29,571 nucleotides of DNA, from NCBI GenBank assembly GCA_037176845.1, contig JAYKXP010000311.1, forward strand, positions 1 through 29,571. The letters are read 5' to 3'. The notes beneath the pieces are model-generated. The model was not told the DNA's origin and did not search any database. It was given only the letters and a program-made list of their open reading frames with translations. Source of the DNA: Paramarasmius palmivorus. Its lineage: Eukaryota > Basidiomycota > Agaricomycetes > Agaricales > Marasmiaceae. The position numbers and the translations under genes were made by a program. Of the stretch, positions 20,831 to 29,571 are shown one piece after another; the first letter of the stretch is position 1; each line of letters opens with the position of its first letter.

Positions 20831-22353
20831 TAACTACTCCAAGTCCTTTCCCATCTCATGTCACTTTGGCGCACCCGCTTAATTCGCCTAGCAACTTCTT
20901 GATATTCTCTGCTACGCCGCAGGCAGTGCATTACCTAGGCTCCTCCTTGCACCTTGGCCTCGGGATTGAGCGACTTGCTCTCGGAGAAAGGAAGACCTCA
21001 TATGTATATATGCTTCTCTCGGATCACTGAAACGTCGTCATCCGTCTCTATTCACTGTAAGACTTTCGAAATTGATGATGATAGAGGGTCTCTAACAATG
21101 ATCATGATAGATTGATGATCTCCGCAATACCACCAAGTACTGTTGCGGTACCGAGATGCGTACTCAACTCCTCTGTCCCTTAGGCATCTCTCACTGAAGG
21201 TATCATTTACTTTTGACCTATAATATGCCAATCTGCTAACATTTTCACGCAATTTATCACGTCTTGATCCCAAAGTCACCAAGATGCTTATCGCTTACTT
21301 TTACTATCCTTTACTATCTCACAAGAGATTCTAGGAGCATAGCACGTCGAAAGCTGGTGACATCTTACCGCTCGGCTATAGGTAACTAATAGTATTCTCG
21401 AGAGTGGAGACGCGAAGTGTCTGCCATGTGACATTCAGGTGATTGTTGCCGCTGTCTGAATTGGTTCTCACGGGCCGGGGTCCCTTTCGACAACCATCTC
21501 TCCCATTGATCTCCCGTCTTTTACACGCACACCATGGCTATGAACAGCCTTCGCTACTGAAAGTACCCGCTATAACCCTCGTTTCTTGCATCATTTTTTA
21601 CCGTTTTCCCTCTAGCACCCTGCAATCAGGATTCCTACCTAGCGATCGTGCAGATGCGGAGTTTCCATGGAATCCAATATCGCTCCAGACGTTCAGGCTC
21701 AAGTATACCATAGTAGGCACGCTCACTGGAGTTCTCAAAACATTTTTCGTGGTCAGCAACTCGGGGAACAAGAATACATTTGAAAATGCTGTTGAGGAGC
21801 GCTTCAGCATCAGTGTTGAGTACGTTGAATATTCTATAAATTGTTCCCCTCCAAAAATAACTCATTCCTGTTGAATTTTATAGCAATGTTTGCGTCAAAG
21901 CTGTTCATTCGTACTTCGTCCCATGTGGACACTTTCATCTCTGAGCAAAGCCCTCAATCCGATTCTCATAAGCAACTCATAGGTGGATTCGACATGTACG
22001 ACGAAATCACGACAAAGACACCAACAAAATCATATTTTCGTCATTGATTGGTGTGCTTCACTTTGCTGTTAGCTCTATTTATCAAAGCGCCCATCGGTAC
22101 GTTGGCTCAACAGCTTCTGTCGTATTTCGTTCACTTCCTTCAGACAGACCCCCTTGTTTACACCTTCCAGTCTATTCTTGTCGTGTAAAAATCTATCTTA
22201 AGCTCCCGCTGGCTATCTCATCCACAAAGACATCCAAAGGTGCAGAGCAGGTGGCGCCTAGTCGCATACTTAACCGAAGCTCGATTCTTGGGGAATAGTC
22301 ATTTGGTGAGTTTCCTCGTGCTTTTACATTTCGCAGCTCCGAAACGTCACTAT
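20831..22353. other. Intergenic region, nothing supported
   Basis: The open stretch at 21443-21874 (+, 143 codons) and overlapping minus-strand stretches have no motif or convincing splice extension. The last few hundred bases should contain the promoter and leader of the gene starting at 22354. Confidence 0.4.
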
Positions 22354-22988
22354 ATGCCTCCTTCAACATTCGCGAACGGGACGCAAGCCTCGAGCTCACT
22401 GTTTGTCGGAGAGACCATAAATCCAATTGTCGCCTTCGAATCCCTGTTCACACACGTAATTTTTCCGATAATCTTGGTCTCGTCTTCCTTGGCTGCGTTT
22501 TACCGCTGGCGATTCCAATGTGCTTCAATCGCGCAATTGGACGAGATTGTAGCCGCAATCCTTTCTCTTATCCGTGTTGAGGGAACGCACCATGTTGACT
22601 TTGACCTCCTCGATGTTCTTCCCGATATGGGGGATATCAGGCGGAATCTCGAGTGGTAAGTGCCCCATACAGAACGTTTGAATCGCCTAATGAGATCTGT
22701 TTTCAGTCTCCTCGACGAACTATCGGCACTCAAGCAAGAAACCTACGAACGAGAGCCTGACTATACGCGTCTCGTTGCATGGCTTATCTTTCGCCGCCAC
22801 CAAATCAGGAAGATCGACAGATTGCATTGGGCTTTTCGACGTGTTCAGATGCAGATCTTAGTAAGTCATCTTCATCTTCTGTTTACTGTGCATTTATATG
22901 GTTTATCCAGATCGGAATAGAAAAGGAGAGAAGGACGAGACGAAACTCTATCTTGGCTCAAGTGTATAATTTGCCATCAGCACATTAG
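22354..22988 (+). CDS. Single-pass membrane protein, paralogue A of an unnamed family
   Basis: The exons are 22354-22655, 22707-22860 and 22911-22988, with GT-AG introns of 51 and 50 nt, giving 177 residues. A hydrophobic segment near residues 30-55 (VAFESLFTHVIFPIILVSSS, then LAAF) is followed at once by the basic/aromatic/Cys motif YRWRFQCASIAQLDE. After it comes a long charged helical region (DELSALKQETYEREPDYTRL; LIFRRHQIRKIDRLHWAFRR), ending in EKERRTRRNS. The same order, intron positions and a 154-nt middle exon recur in the gene at 24006-24686, which supports this model. Small proteins with a membrane segment, a (K/R)WRFPC-type motif and a coiled coil are familiar from Agaricomycetes but have no known function. 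The ATG at 22354 is the first in frame before the membrane segment; an upstream non-ATG extension is not supported. Confidence 0.7.
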
Positions 22989-24005
22989 TTGTGCCTCGCC
23001 TCCGTACGAGTGCATTCAAGTTGGATGTCAGGTTTTCCACATGTAATTTCCCGATGTACGGTGCTCATGTATAGGTTACAAAGAAGTAGGCATGATTGTC
23101 CTGTCCCTTGATCATCGTACATGGCACACGACCTGGACTAAAAGTAAATGAAATACAAGGCTAATTACCGACGTTCAAACCTTCGGCGTGCTCAAATGGA
23201 CTTGATTAGTATACGACCCCTTCACGAAGTACAATTTCAGCACAGATTGGATTCCAGCTACATAGGACCTATGTAATTTGCATGGCTCAAGGCGTTGTAT
23301 GGCATACAAACTAGTAGTTGTAACCGTCCTATTCCTTTGCGATGTAATAGTGCATGGCCCAAGACTTGAATTAGAATGAAATGAAGTACGAGACTAGTCG
23401 CTAGATATTTCCGCTGAGCAGATTGATCAAAGCAGCTGTATATGCGTCATAGAGGATTATAAGGTAGAATGCATTGATGTCGAATTCAAATCGAAATTCT
23501 GCTTGGTTGCAAATATAAAGTAGAACCTTAAGGCTCTTCATAGGTCAAAGATTGTTGCCGCCCGAGTCAGTTCTCAGTCGCTTCCGTGTAATGCCTATCT
23601 CTTGAAGTTTTACCTATGAATGGCGTTGCAATGTGGCTCCAACTTGAAGTTACTCGCTGACCAGCTATATTGGTATCGAATTCATTTCTCGCGCATTTCG
23701 CATTTTGAGTGCAGTGAGGTCAGGTCCTCGATATTATGAGGCCACCCGACTTACATTTCGCATGCGACCAACATACCGCATGTTTATGGAACCTATGGAA
23801 TCAAAGCGGTTGTGTGGACGTGAGCCACGCCGCCACCCCGTTGAACATCCGAGTTAAAATGGTCATGTGTCGGTACAGATTGACGGGATAAGCAAACATA
23901 GCAATTTCGAAGCAATGAATACATCGAAAGCGCAAAACGAAAGGGGAAACCTAATGGACTGGCGGTAGAAAAGTCAAACGACGAGGTTTAAACGTGCCAG
24001 AACAG
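22989..24005. other. Intergenic region between convergent paralogues
   Basis: No open stretch of note occurs on either strand over about 1 kb, and no repeat was recognised. It should contain both 3' ends of the facing paralogues A and B. Confidence 0.5.
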
Positions 24006-24686
24006 TCACTCTGAGTTCCTGCCTGGTTGGACTCGGAGTGACCTATAATGAATTGAATTCAGTTATGTGTTATCTTGGGAAGATCCACATCGTACTCACC
24101 CCGAACTAGATGCACCAATACCTGAGGAAACAGCATCAGCTGGACAGAAATATTGACGCCGCTTCTTTTCCATTTCAATCTTCAGCTGATATATATTTCG
24201 CCAACAGTCAGAGCGGGTAGTACGTATCTCGAGATTATGAGGGCATACCGTAATCGAGGCTGATAGCTCCTTCAACGTTGTATAAGACGTGTCAATGGCA
24301 CGCAATTGATACCAATAAAAATGAATATATGCCATGGGATGTGTACGTGAGTCCGGCTTGCGGATGGCTTCAAGCTGTATGGTGTCAACCTTCTCACGTT
24401 GGCTGATGGGTAGAAGTTAGAGCAAGCACAGCTTTACATGATTCAAATGTTGGATCTCATACCTTCTCCATGCTTGTTTAAATTGGGCCTCCAAATCCCC
24501 AAGGAGGTCCTGACTCCAAGTTCCAGTGATTATATCCTGCACAGCTTTGCACTCTTCTTCAAGGCTCTCAACGTTTGTGCAAGGGAAGCGCCACTTGAAG
24601 GCGGTTATTGTAAACCCGATGACAAGACCGATGACCGAAAGTGTGAAAGCCAGGCTTTGTAAGTTAGGCATCACGGTAACTTCCAT
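24006..24686 (-). CDS. Single-pass membrane protein, paralogue B of the unnamed family
   Basis: On the minus strand the exons are 24686-24463, 24402-24249, 24185-24100 and 24042-24006, with introns of 60, 63 and 57 nt, giving 166 residues. A hydrophobic segment (about 9-30, LQSLAFTLSVIGLVIGFTIT) is followed by FKWRFPCTNVESLEEE. A charged helical stretch comes next (DLEAQFKQAW; QREKVDTIQLEAIRKP; WYQLRAIDTSYTTLKELSAS), then KIEMEKKRRQYF. Exon 2 is 154 nt, identical in length and phase to paralogue A, and the proteins align motif by motif. The last intron is optional: if unspliced, translation stops at 24096 and the tail is shorter; the GTGAGT donor there makes splicing likely. Start choice between the ATG at 24686 and the one five codons later is open. 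Function unknown; orientation suggests an N-terminal membrane anchor with a cytosolic coiled coil. Confidence 0.72.
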
Positions 24687-25957
24687 GATTAGCGCGCGAG
24701 AGGCCTGGATAACGCACGTCGGAATAGCTATTAAGATAAGATAGGATAATGTGTCTGGGTGCTAAGCGCTCACCCTTCTAGTCTCCTTGGTAACTACTGT
24801 TGCTGGCAACCGTCGAACAATGGAGGCAGGTCCGGTTCGGGACTTGCTGTGGCGGGAGTTAGAAGTTGGATCCAGGAGACTTGCCAGTGGGAGGTATGGA
24901 CGTTGAAAGAGTTGAAGATGTTGAATTTGCTGCTACTGAATGTGTAGAGTGTCGGTGTTTTGGGAAGAAAGGGGACGTGTCCTGCAAGTCCATTGGCCTT
25001 AAGCTTATACCAGCCAAAATCATAGAGATGGGAAACAGGCGGTGATGGCCCGGAGGATTTCCTACACAGGACAAGTTATCGGAGATCATCGGCTCTATAA
25101 CAGCAACTTACATCACTGATCATTGATGTTCGACTGACAGGAAACCTCTTTTCAAACCTTCGCCCAGAACCCATGGTTTTGTTAGTTTCCTTCTGGTTTT
25201 CTACCTTGCTAATAGAAGCATCAGCAAAAACCGTAGGAGGTTATACGGTTGTTATATACTACGTAACTAGTCAAAACGTATCTTGACAGTAGTTGAAGAT
25301 TGCAACCCATGTTATAAGAGGGTGTTGGGGTGTTATGAACCCCAACTCCCGGCGGTACCAGTATTGCCGTTTATCCCAGGTTACGCTGTTTGTATCAAGT
25401 AGTCAGCGATATAACGGGTAATGTAGATTATGGCACGTACTAGGGGCCATAGCGAGTGTCAAACGAATTGGCTGGTAGCAGAGCTAACAGCGAGGAGCGA
25501 GGGAAGTCGCGAGTAGCAAGGGTAATAGCGGGTAGCAGGGGTAATAACAGGGTAGTAACCGGTGATAAGGGTAATAACTGATAAGCGTCGGTAGGGCCGG
25601 CGAGCGGCAGTTCCCGCTACCGTGAATTTTGAGGCTTCTGGCGCTGTATGAATAGACTCTAGCTTTGAGAAGAGATCAGTGTTGTTAAATCCACTGCCAA
25701 TGTCCCAGGCTTAGGGCAGTCTCAGTTTGCGCACTGACTCCATGAGTAATTGGTCATTGCACTAGCTGTGTAACCACAATACTCATCTACCACTGCCTGC
25801 AATTTCCTGCCAAGTTGCTCCTACCCAATTGGTTTTTGCTGAGACTTAAAGCCAAATCGGTTATTTGCATCTAATGAACATCTCCCACTCCTTAGCACAT
25901 CCCAGATTATCGTGATTATTATAATTATTGCATTAGCTACGTTCACAAAAAAACTCT
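24687..25957. other. Intergenic region containing a degenerate GGGTAATA-rich repeat
   Basis: No gene is supported. From about 25,480 to 25,600 the plus strand is a degenerate run of GTAGCAGGGGTAATAAC-, AGCGAGGAGCGAGG- and GATAAGGGTAATAAC-type units. Similar GGGTAATA units recur at 29.28-29.42 kb. The part close to 24700 should hold the promoter of paralogue B. Confidence 0.45.
25480..25600 (+). repeat. Degenerate short-unit repeat (GGTAATAAC / GTAGCAGGG)
   Basis: Several imperfect copies of GTAGCA(A/G)GGGTAATA and GGGTAATAAC lie head to tail, grading into GCGAG-rich units on the left. The array resembles the AT-rich fold-back at the window's right edge, suggesting a dispersed repeat family. 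No ends or target duplications could be fixed. Confidence 0.5.
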
Positions 25958-26464
25958 TCAAGCAACGGTGAATGGCGCGCTAGTTCCTCCGACCATGACA
26001 AACCCATCCTGAGGAAATGTAACAACGGCCCAAAGCAACCAGCTATTGGTTTCGCCAAGGGTGTCAACAGGAGGCAACTAGAAACAAGAAGAGTTAGTCT
26101 AAAACTACAACCACATACTATAAGACTAACAGTAGTGGTCTTGTCAAGAGTTACAGTGTCGGCACCAAACTCGTTACGGGAAAGAAGTAAGCGAGGGGTC
26201 GGGTTTCCGTTGGCGAATTTGCCCTGCACAAAGAAATCGACGAACAAGGGATGGTTGCGAGCCTTGGAAGCATCATAGTGTATATCAAAGTTCTATATGC
26301 ATCGTGTTAGCCATTGTCTATTTACTTGAGAATATGATGATGCATGCCTGGCCGGGGGTGATTTGAGCGTTGCCAACTACATCGACTGTGCCAAAGCGAA
26401 CAGCTTCTTGAGCAACAGTGAAGCCAGCAGTGACAAGAGCGACGAAAACAGCAGAGAAGCGCAT
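25958..26464 (-). CDS. Small secreted protein, agaricomycete family of unknown function
   Basis: On the minus strand the exons are 26464-26348, 26292-26119 and 26077-25958, giving 136 residues. Residues 1-18 (MRFSAVFVALVTAGFTVA) form a clear signal peptide with cleavage expected before QEAVRFG. The mature protein reads FGTVDVVGNAQITPGQ, NFDIHYDASKARNHPLFVDF, FVQGKFANGNPTPRLLLSRN, and ends TFPQDGFVMVGGTSAPFTVA. This matches a family of ~130-150-residue secreted proteins I recall from agaric genomes (beta-sandwich-like, few cysteines, no assigned activity). The second intron (26078-26118, 41 nt) is GT-AG with an ACTAAC branch site. The first (26293-26347, 55 nt) joins PGQ to NFD in frame only if it uses a GC donor (CAG|GCATGC) with CTAAC and TATAG downstream; the alternative GT site breaks the frame. 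A TATA-like box lies 117 bases upstream of the ATG. Confidence 0.85.
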
Positions 26465-26580
26465 TATGGAGGTCTGATTGGATTCTCAGTGTCGTGAGTA
26501 AGAGTAGAAGCAGTGAGGGAAACTATACCTAAACTGAAGAGAGAAGAGGATGGTGAAATGTCCCCAAAAGTGACAGGGCC

Positions 26581-26589
26581 CTTATATCC
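26581..26589 (-). promoter_or_regulatory. TATA-like box of the secreted-protein gene
   Basis: The minus strand reads GGATATAAGGGCCC across this site, 117 bases upstream of the ATG at 26464, followed by a CT-rich leader (CATCCTCTTCTCTCTTCAG) before the start codon. Position and sequence fit a core promoter. Confidence 0.55.
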
Positions 26590-27359
26590 CGCTGTTGAGT
26601 GAATAGACGGATATCTGAGACCGCAAGTACGAGCAAAACATGCGTAGAAGACTGGGTCCGACCCACGACGAGCCTCGAGAATATTAATCAACGAATGGAG
26701 ATTGTCAACATGATAGGGATCTTGAGCTCTCCGCCTCTCTGACTGGATGGAAAGAGGACAAGCGCACGACCGGATGTCATCTGTACAATCTTGGCCGACA
26801 AAGTACGTCCGACGTGGGACCTCCGAGCGTGCTCCTTGCCGTGAAATCACTGTATTTGTGGGAGATCGGGATTTTCTGTTGCACTATGTGGTTTCATTGA
26901 CGCTTTGTAATGTGGAGCAACGGGCTCATTCCGAGAAACGACACGAACACCAACATTGCAGCAAAGAAGCGGAGGTGAATTGTGTAACAAGACGATGCCC
27001 AAGGCCGTGAAAAGAGGATGACAGGTGAATTATTGATTTTGACCAAGTTGATGTTCATCCACGCCGATGCACGATATTGCGCGGTGGTTTCATCAGCAAG
27101 CAGTCGACCTGCAGGGGAACAATGGGCCAGATACTTTGGAATCCAGGTAGAGAGAACCCGTATTCTGCCATCGGCCACCTATGATGACCATGGGCGTCCA
27201 GACAGTAAGTCTGGAAAGCCTAGCTGAAACCGGAGCCTCATTCATCATGCAATCGTGTAGTGGGACTCCAAAGGAGACTCGCGACATCACAAAGGATAGA
27301 AGCTGGACGATGGGGATGGTGACGCGGTGACGTTCAAAATCCCTTGTGGCCATGGATCG
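26590..27359. other. Upstream and intergenic region, nothing further supported
   Basis: Open stretches on both strands (for example 26464-26850 and 26894-27178 on minus) have no motif and overlap the promoter and leader of the secreted-protein gene. No repeat or RNA gene was recognised. Confidence 0.35.
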
Positions 27360-27852
27360 TCATCGGACCACAAGATCTTCATCAACCTGGATATCAATAT
27401 CAGAGCAGGAAGAGGAAAGGATTTTGGAAACGCACGCTGTGTTACACTCTACACAGTCTGACTCTCGCTTTACAACTAAGAACTGAATCCCGCATCGCAT
27501 TTCTGGGAGAGGGAGCACGTGTGAAGCTTCTGGTGCATTTGCGACCACAAGTCCTGAGAATCGAGGATATATTATGTGGCCCTTCAAGTTGTCTGTACTC
27601 AGCCAGGTCTTCTGAGAGTTGCGAAACGATTTGTTGGTCGAGGCACAGCGAAAGATGGGACGCGTCCTGAGATCTGAGCTTGCACAGCATGACATAAACA
27701 TAATTACCTCATAATTGCAAATTGAATTTCGGGTCGACAGTGAAACTCCTTACAAAATGGGGAAAATTGGTCAAGAATTTAGAGGTATACATACTACGAA
27801 TGCCTGAAGTTGAACGGAGGAGAACGGCCAACTGACGGAAGAAGAGGAGCAT
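27360..27852 (-). CDS. Tentative small Cys-rich protein, unidentified
   Basis: A strong TATATAAGG box (27893-27904) lies ~45 bases upstream of an ATG at 27852. One consistent model uses exons 27852-27795 and 27748-27360 with a 46-nt GTATGT...TAAG intron, giving 148 residues. It would start MLLFFRQLAVLLRSTSGIR, possibly a weak targeting or membrane sequence, and contain nine cysteines after the splice (for example MSCCASSD, ESDCVECNTAC). Another frame over 27442-27690 (SQLSEDLAEYRQLEG...) also reads plausibly, so further introns are possible. No family is recognised. The promoter is better supported than the coding model. Confidence 0.25.
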
Positions 27853-27892
27853 GAGGAAGTTTGATGACGCGAAAGAGATTTGTCAAGGATTT

Positions 27893-27904
27893 CCTTATAT
27901 AGTA
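27893..27904 (-). promoter_or_regulatory. TATA box
   Basis: The minus strand reads TACTATATAAGG here, a close match to a consensus TATA box, followed by a pyrimidine-rich stretch (CTTCCTCATGCTCCTCTTC) containing the first ATG. It implies a minus-strand transcript starting near 27870. Confidence 0.55.
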
Positions 27905-28122
27905 AATTGTCGATCGGGCTGCAAAAAGTGATGGCCAATCGAGCTATAAGACCCACTACCTAACAGTAGCGGGAATACCGGTCAATTTTGCTGCTCTTCG
28001 AACGTCTAGCTAGATACACTAATACACAGCACGAGTGGCATTTATGATAGAAAAAAGTGTATTCATCACTATCTACTACATGTGTCCAGCATATATACAT
28101 ACTACTAGTACATACCCAACGT

Positions 28123-28580
28123 CTACCCCTCTTTGATGTTGGTAGCCATGCGTTCTAGAGCAATACATTAGAGCAAGGCTAACGAAAACAGCATACATGG
28201 CTCACCTTCATGAAATTCAAGTTCCACTGGGTGTAAAGAACGCTGGAAACGTGTTTGGTAAGAATATGGGCTGATAGAACGGAACGAGGAGCGTACCTGA
28301 AAACAAGCTTGTCCGCTCACACTCTGTGTTGCTGTCTTGTTGTGTCTGGGTCTTGAGGATAGTGAATGCGTGGTAGTGTTCTTAGATTTGAAGATAGAGG
28401 CATTGAAGCAGCGACTGCGGTTGTGCAGAGGATCTGGATTGAGTATGGGGTTGAACATGTGGTTTTGGTGGTGCAAGGACGTCTGTAGTGATACCAGCTA
28501 ACCAAAAGGGAGATAGTGAGTACCTTGGAGAGTTTGAAACAGAGAAAAGACGCACCTTTTGCCTTAGAATACCCTAACAT
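28123..28580 (-). CDS. Tentative small protein, spliced, function unknown
   Basis: A TATA box near 28774-28783 is followed by a CT-rich leader, a clean 5'-UTR intron and an ATG at 28580. From there one frame can be joined across three introns: a 41-nt one ending CACTACAG, a 54-nt one (GTACGC...TTTCCAG) and a 51-nt one (GTGAGC...CTCTAG). It ends ...HPVELEFHEERMATNIKEG at a stop at 28123. The middle is rich in Asn, His, Ser and Thr. A rival model uses a GTGCGT donor eight codons after the ATG and reads a proline/glutamine-rich stretch (DVLAPPKPHVQPHTQS) before rejoining the same C-terminus; both share the final exons. No known domain is seen. The splice signals and promoter make a real transcript likely, but the exact protein is uncertain. 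Confidence 0.4.
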
Positions 28581-28607
28581 GTTAGTTTCAGGCCCGTGCA
28601 CGAAGAT

Positions 28608-28663
28608 CTATAAAGGAAGAAACCGATATCAGTTCGGCAAGCAAGAATACAGGAGGCACATAC
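28608..28663 (-). other. 5'-UTR intron of the small gene
   Basis: This 56-nt interval on the minus strand starts GTATGTGCC and ends CTTTATAG. It lies between a CT-rich leader without any ATG and the first ATG at 28580, so it would be a leader intron. Confidence 0.5.
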
Positions 28664-28773
28664 CGGATTCTGTGGAAGGGAGAGAAAAGGAGTAGCGAAC
28701 AAGGGACGGGAGGAAGGGAGGATGGTGGTGGAAGGGAAGAAAGGAAGGTTGGGGGAGGAGGAATCTGGGGGCG

Positions 28774-28783
28774 GCTTTATATG
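28774..28783 (-). promoter_or_regulatory. TATA box of the small gene
   Basis: The minus strand reads CATATAAAGC, followed by about 100 bases of C/T-rich leader (CCCCCAACCTTCC, CTTCCACCACCATCC). This is a typical fungal core promoter arrangement. Confidence 0.55.
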
Positions 28784-28799
28784 AGAAATGAGGGTGCGC

Positions 28800-29260
28800 A
28801 CGGACCACTTGATAGCAGGGCGTAGGGCATAGGGTTTAGGGTTGTCCAAACTGCTGGTCGTTGCATCTTTGCGTTGAGGTGGTTGTTGAACGTTTTGAAC
28901 GTTGAGGTAGTCGACGCGTTGACTGTGGTGGAGCGATGACGCGGCACTCAACACCCGTGATGTCACATATGTCACAAATCCGGTCCTAACCTGCCGAATT
29001 TTCCCGCACTGCTCTTTCCCCTAAACCATCTGCATCAACGTCAATCACTCGAGTCTCGCGGTTCTTTAGTCTCTTATGCCTCTGAGTGGTCCATGAATTA
29101 ACGTCAAATTTGAAACCACGTCAACGCTGACACCAGACCTACACCCATAGTTAAAGGAATCGCACGCCTGAATGATGTGTTCTACGTTACCTGATATATA
29201 CCTGCTATAATTCAAGGCTTCCGTAGTTGAATTTTACGATGACTTTCAGAGTTTATACTG
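28800..29260. other. Upstream intergenic region, nothing supported
   Basis: This is the region upstream of the small minus-strand gene. An open frame over 28574-28975 (-) runs through the TATA box and leader and is judged accidental. No repeats were recognised before the fold-back at 29.28 kb. Confidence 0.4.
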
Positions 29261-29281
29261 CCCTATAATAGTCCCAAACTG

Positions 29282-29414
29282 TTATTACCCTATATTACTG
29301 TAGTAGGAGGATTATAACCCTGATACTACCCTATTATCACGCGTGTTACATCCATGGTATAACTGTGATGGTAATAGGGTAATAACGCCCTGCTACAGTA
29401 ATAGCAGGTAATAA
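29282..29414. repeat. Imperfect fold-back (inverted) repeat, AT-rich
   Basis: The outer arms at 29282-29303 and 29393-29414 are inverted copies at 19 of 22 positions (TTATTACC...TATTACTGTAG). Inner arms TACCCTATTATCAC (29327-29340) and GTGATGGTAATAGGGTA (29365-29381) also pair, with a small bulge. The whole forms a hairpin of ~130 bp. GGGTAATA units continue to the right (to about 29430) and resemble those at 25.48-25.60 kb. It may be part of a MITE-like element cut by the window edge. Confidence 0.6.
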
Positions 29415-29571
29415 GGGTATCGTATCAGCATACTACAATAATTAAAGGTAATATACGTTGTTATTTCATGCTCGTATCACTATTACATCCTCTGAGTACC
29501 TGTAAGTAACAAGCGGTGGGTGATATATGCCCTAATTTCCAGCTACGACCTCTTACGCTTTTTGCTGATGC

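Noticed and set aside
26464..26850. 128-codon minus-strand frame upstream of the secreted protein
   Set aside because: It spans the TATA box and leader of the secreted-protein gene and has no recognisable content.
28574..28975. 133-codon minus-strand frame
   Set aside because: It runs through a TATA box, CT-rich leader and a GT-AG intron; better explained as promoter and 5' UTR.
1..29571. tRNA, rRNA or CRISPR features
   Set aside because: A visual scan for tRNA A/B-box motifs, conserved rRNA stretches and regularly spaced repeats found none; a covariance-model search was not possible.

Overview
The window looks like nuclear DNA of a mushroom-forming basidiomycete (Agaricomycetes). Genes are broken by many short introns (41-74 nt in almost every case, mostly GT-AG, often GTANGT...YAG). 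The protein families are ones known from that class: a DUF6589-type transposase with a partner RecQ-like helicase, a small secreted protein family, a Bud6/Aip3 N-terminal-like protein, and a decayed copy of a conserved agaricomycete protein. No RNA genes, CRISPR arrays or bacterial-type operons were seen. All assignments come from reading the sequence; no database search was run.

Layout. Positions 1-8580 are gene-poor; the only recognisable item is a frameshifted, truncated pseudogene at 5232-5766 (-). Positions 8581-14402 are a complete-looking 5.8-kb DNA transposon. It has 97-bp terminal inverted repeats that differ at one base and two convergent spliced genes: a DUF6589 protein (8778-12080, +), probably the transposase, and an SF2 RecQ-like helicase (12097-14203, -). 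Their stop codons are 16 bp apart. This layout fits the helicase-bearing lineage of the Academ superfamily (AcademH), although no target-site duplication is visible. The right end of the element lies 217 bp upstream of the ATG of a host gene (14620-17286, +) for an acidic membrane protein with a PST/G-rich repeat tail. Convergent to it is a short Bud6/Aip3 N-terminal-like gene (18159-18813, -).

Positions 18.9-22.3 kb are mostly non-coding, with a small repeat cluster and a possibly decayed coding stretch. Two diverged paralogues of an unnamed single-pass membrane protein face each other at 22354-22988 (+) and 24006-24686 (-); both have a middle exon of exactly 154 nt. A 136-residue secreted protein gene with an apparent GC-AG intron lies at 25958-26464 (-). 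Two small, tentative TATA-driven minus-strand genes follow (27360-27852 and 28123-28580). The window ends in an AT-rich fold-back repeat near 29.28-29.42 kb.

How the genes relate: the transposase and helicase form one mobile unit, with the transposase expected to cut and join the ends and the helicase to assist by unwinding DNA. The other genes are ordinary host genes with no shared pathway visible. Exon joins were worked out by hand from splice motifs and reading-frame continuity and have not been checked against transcripts.
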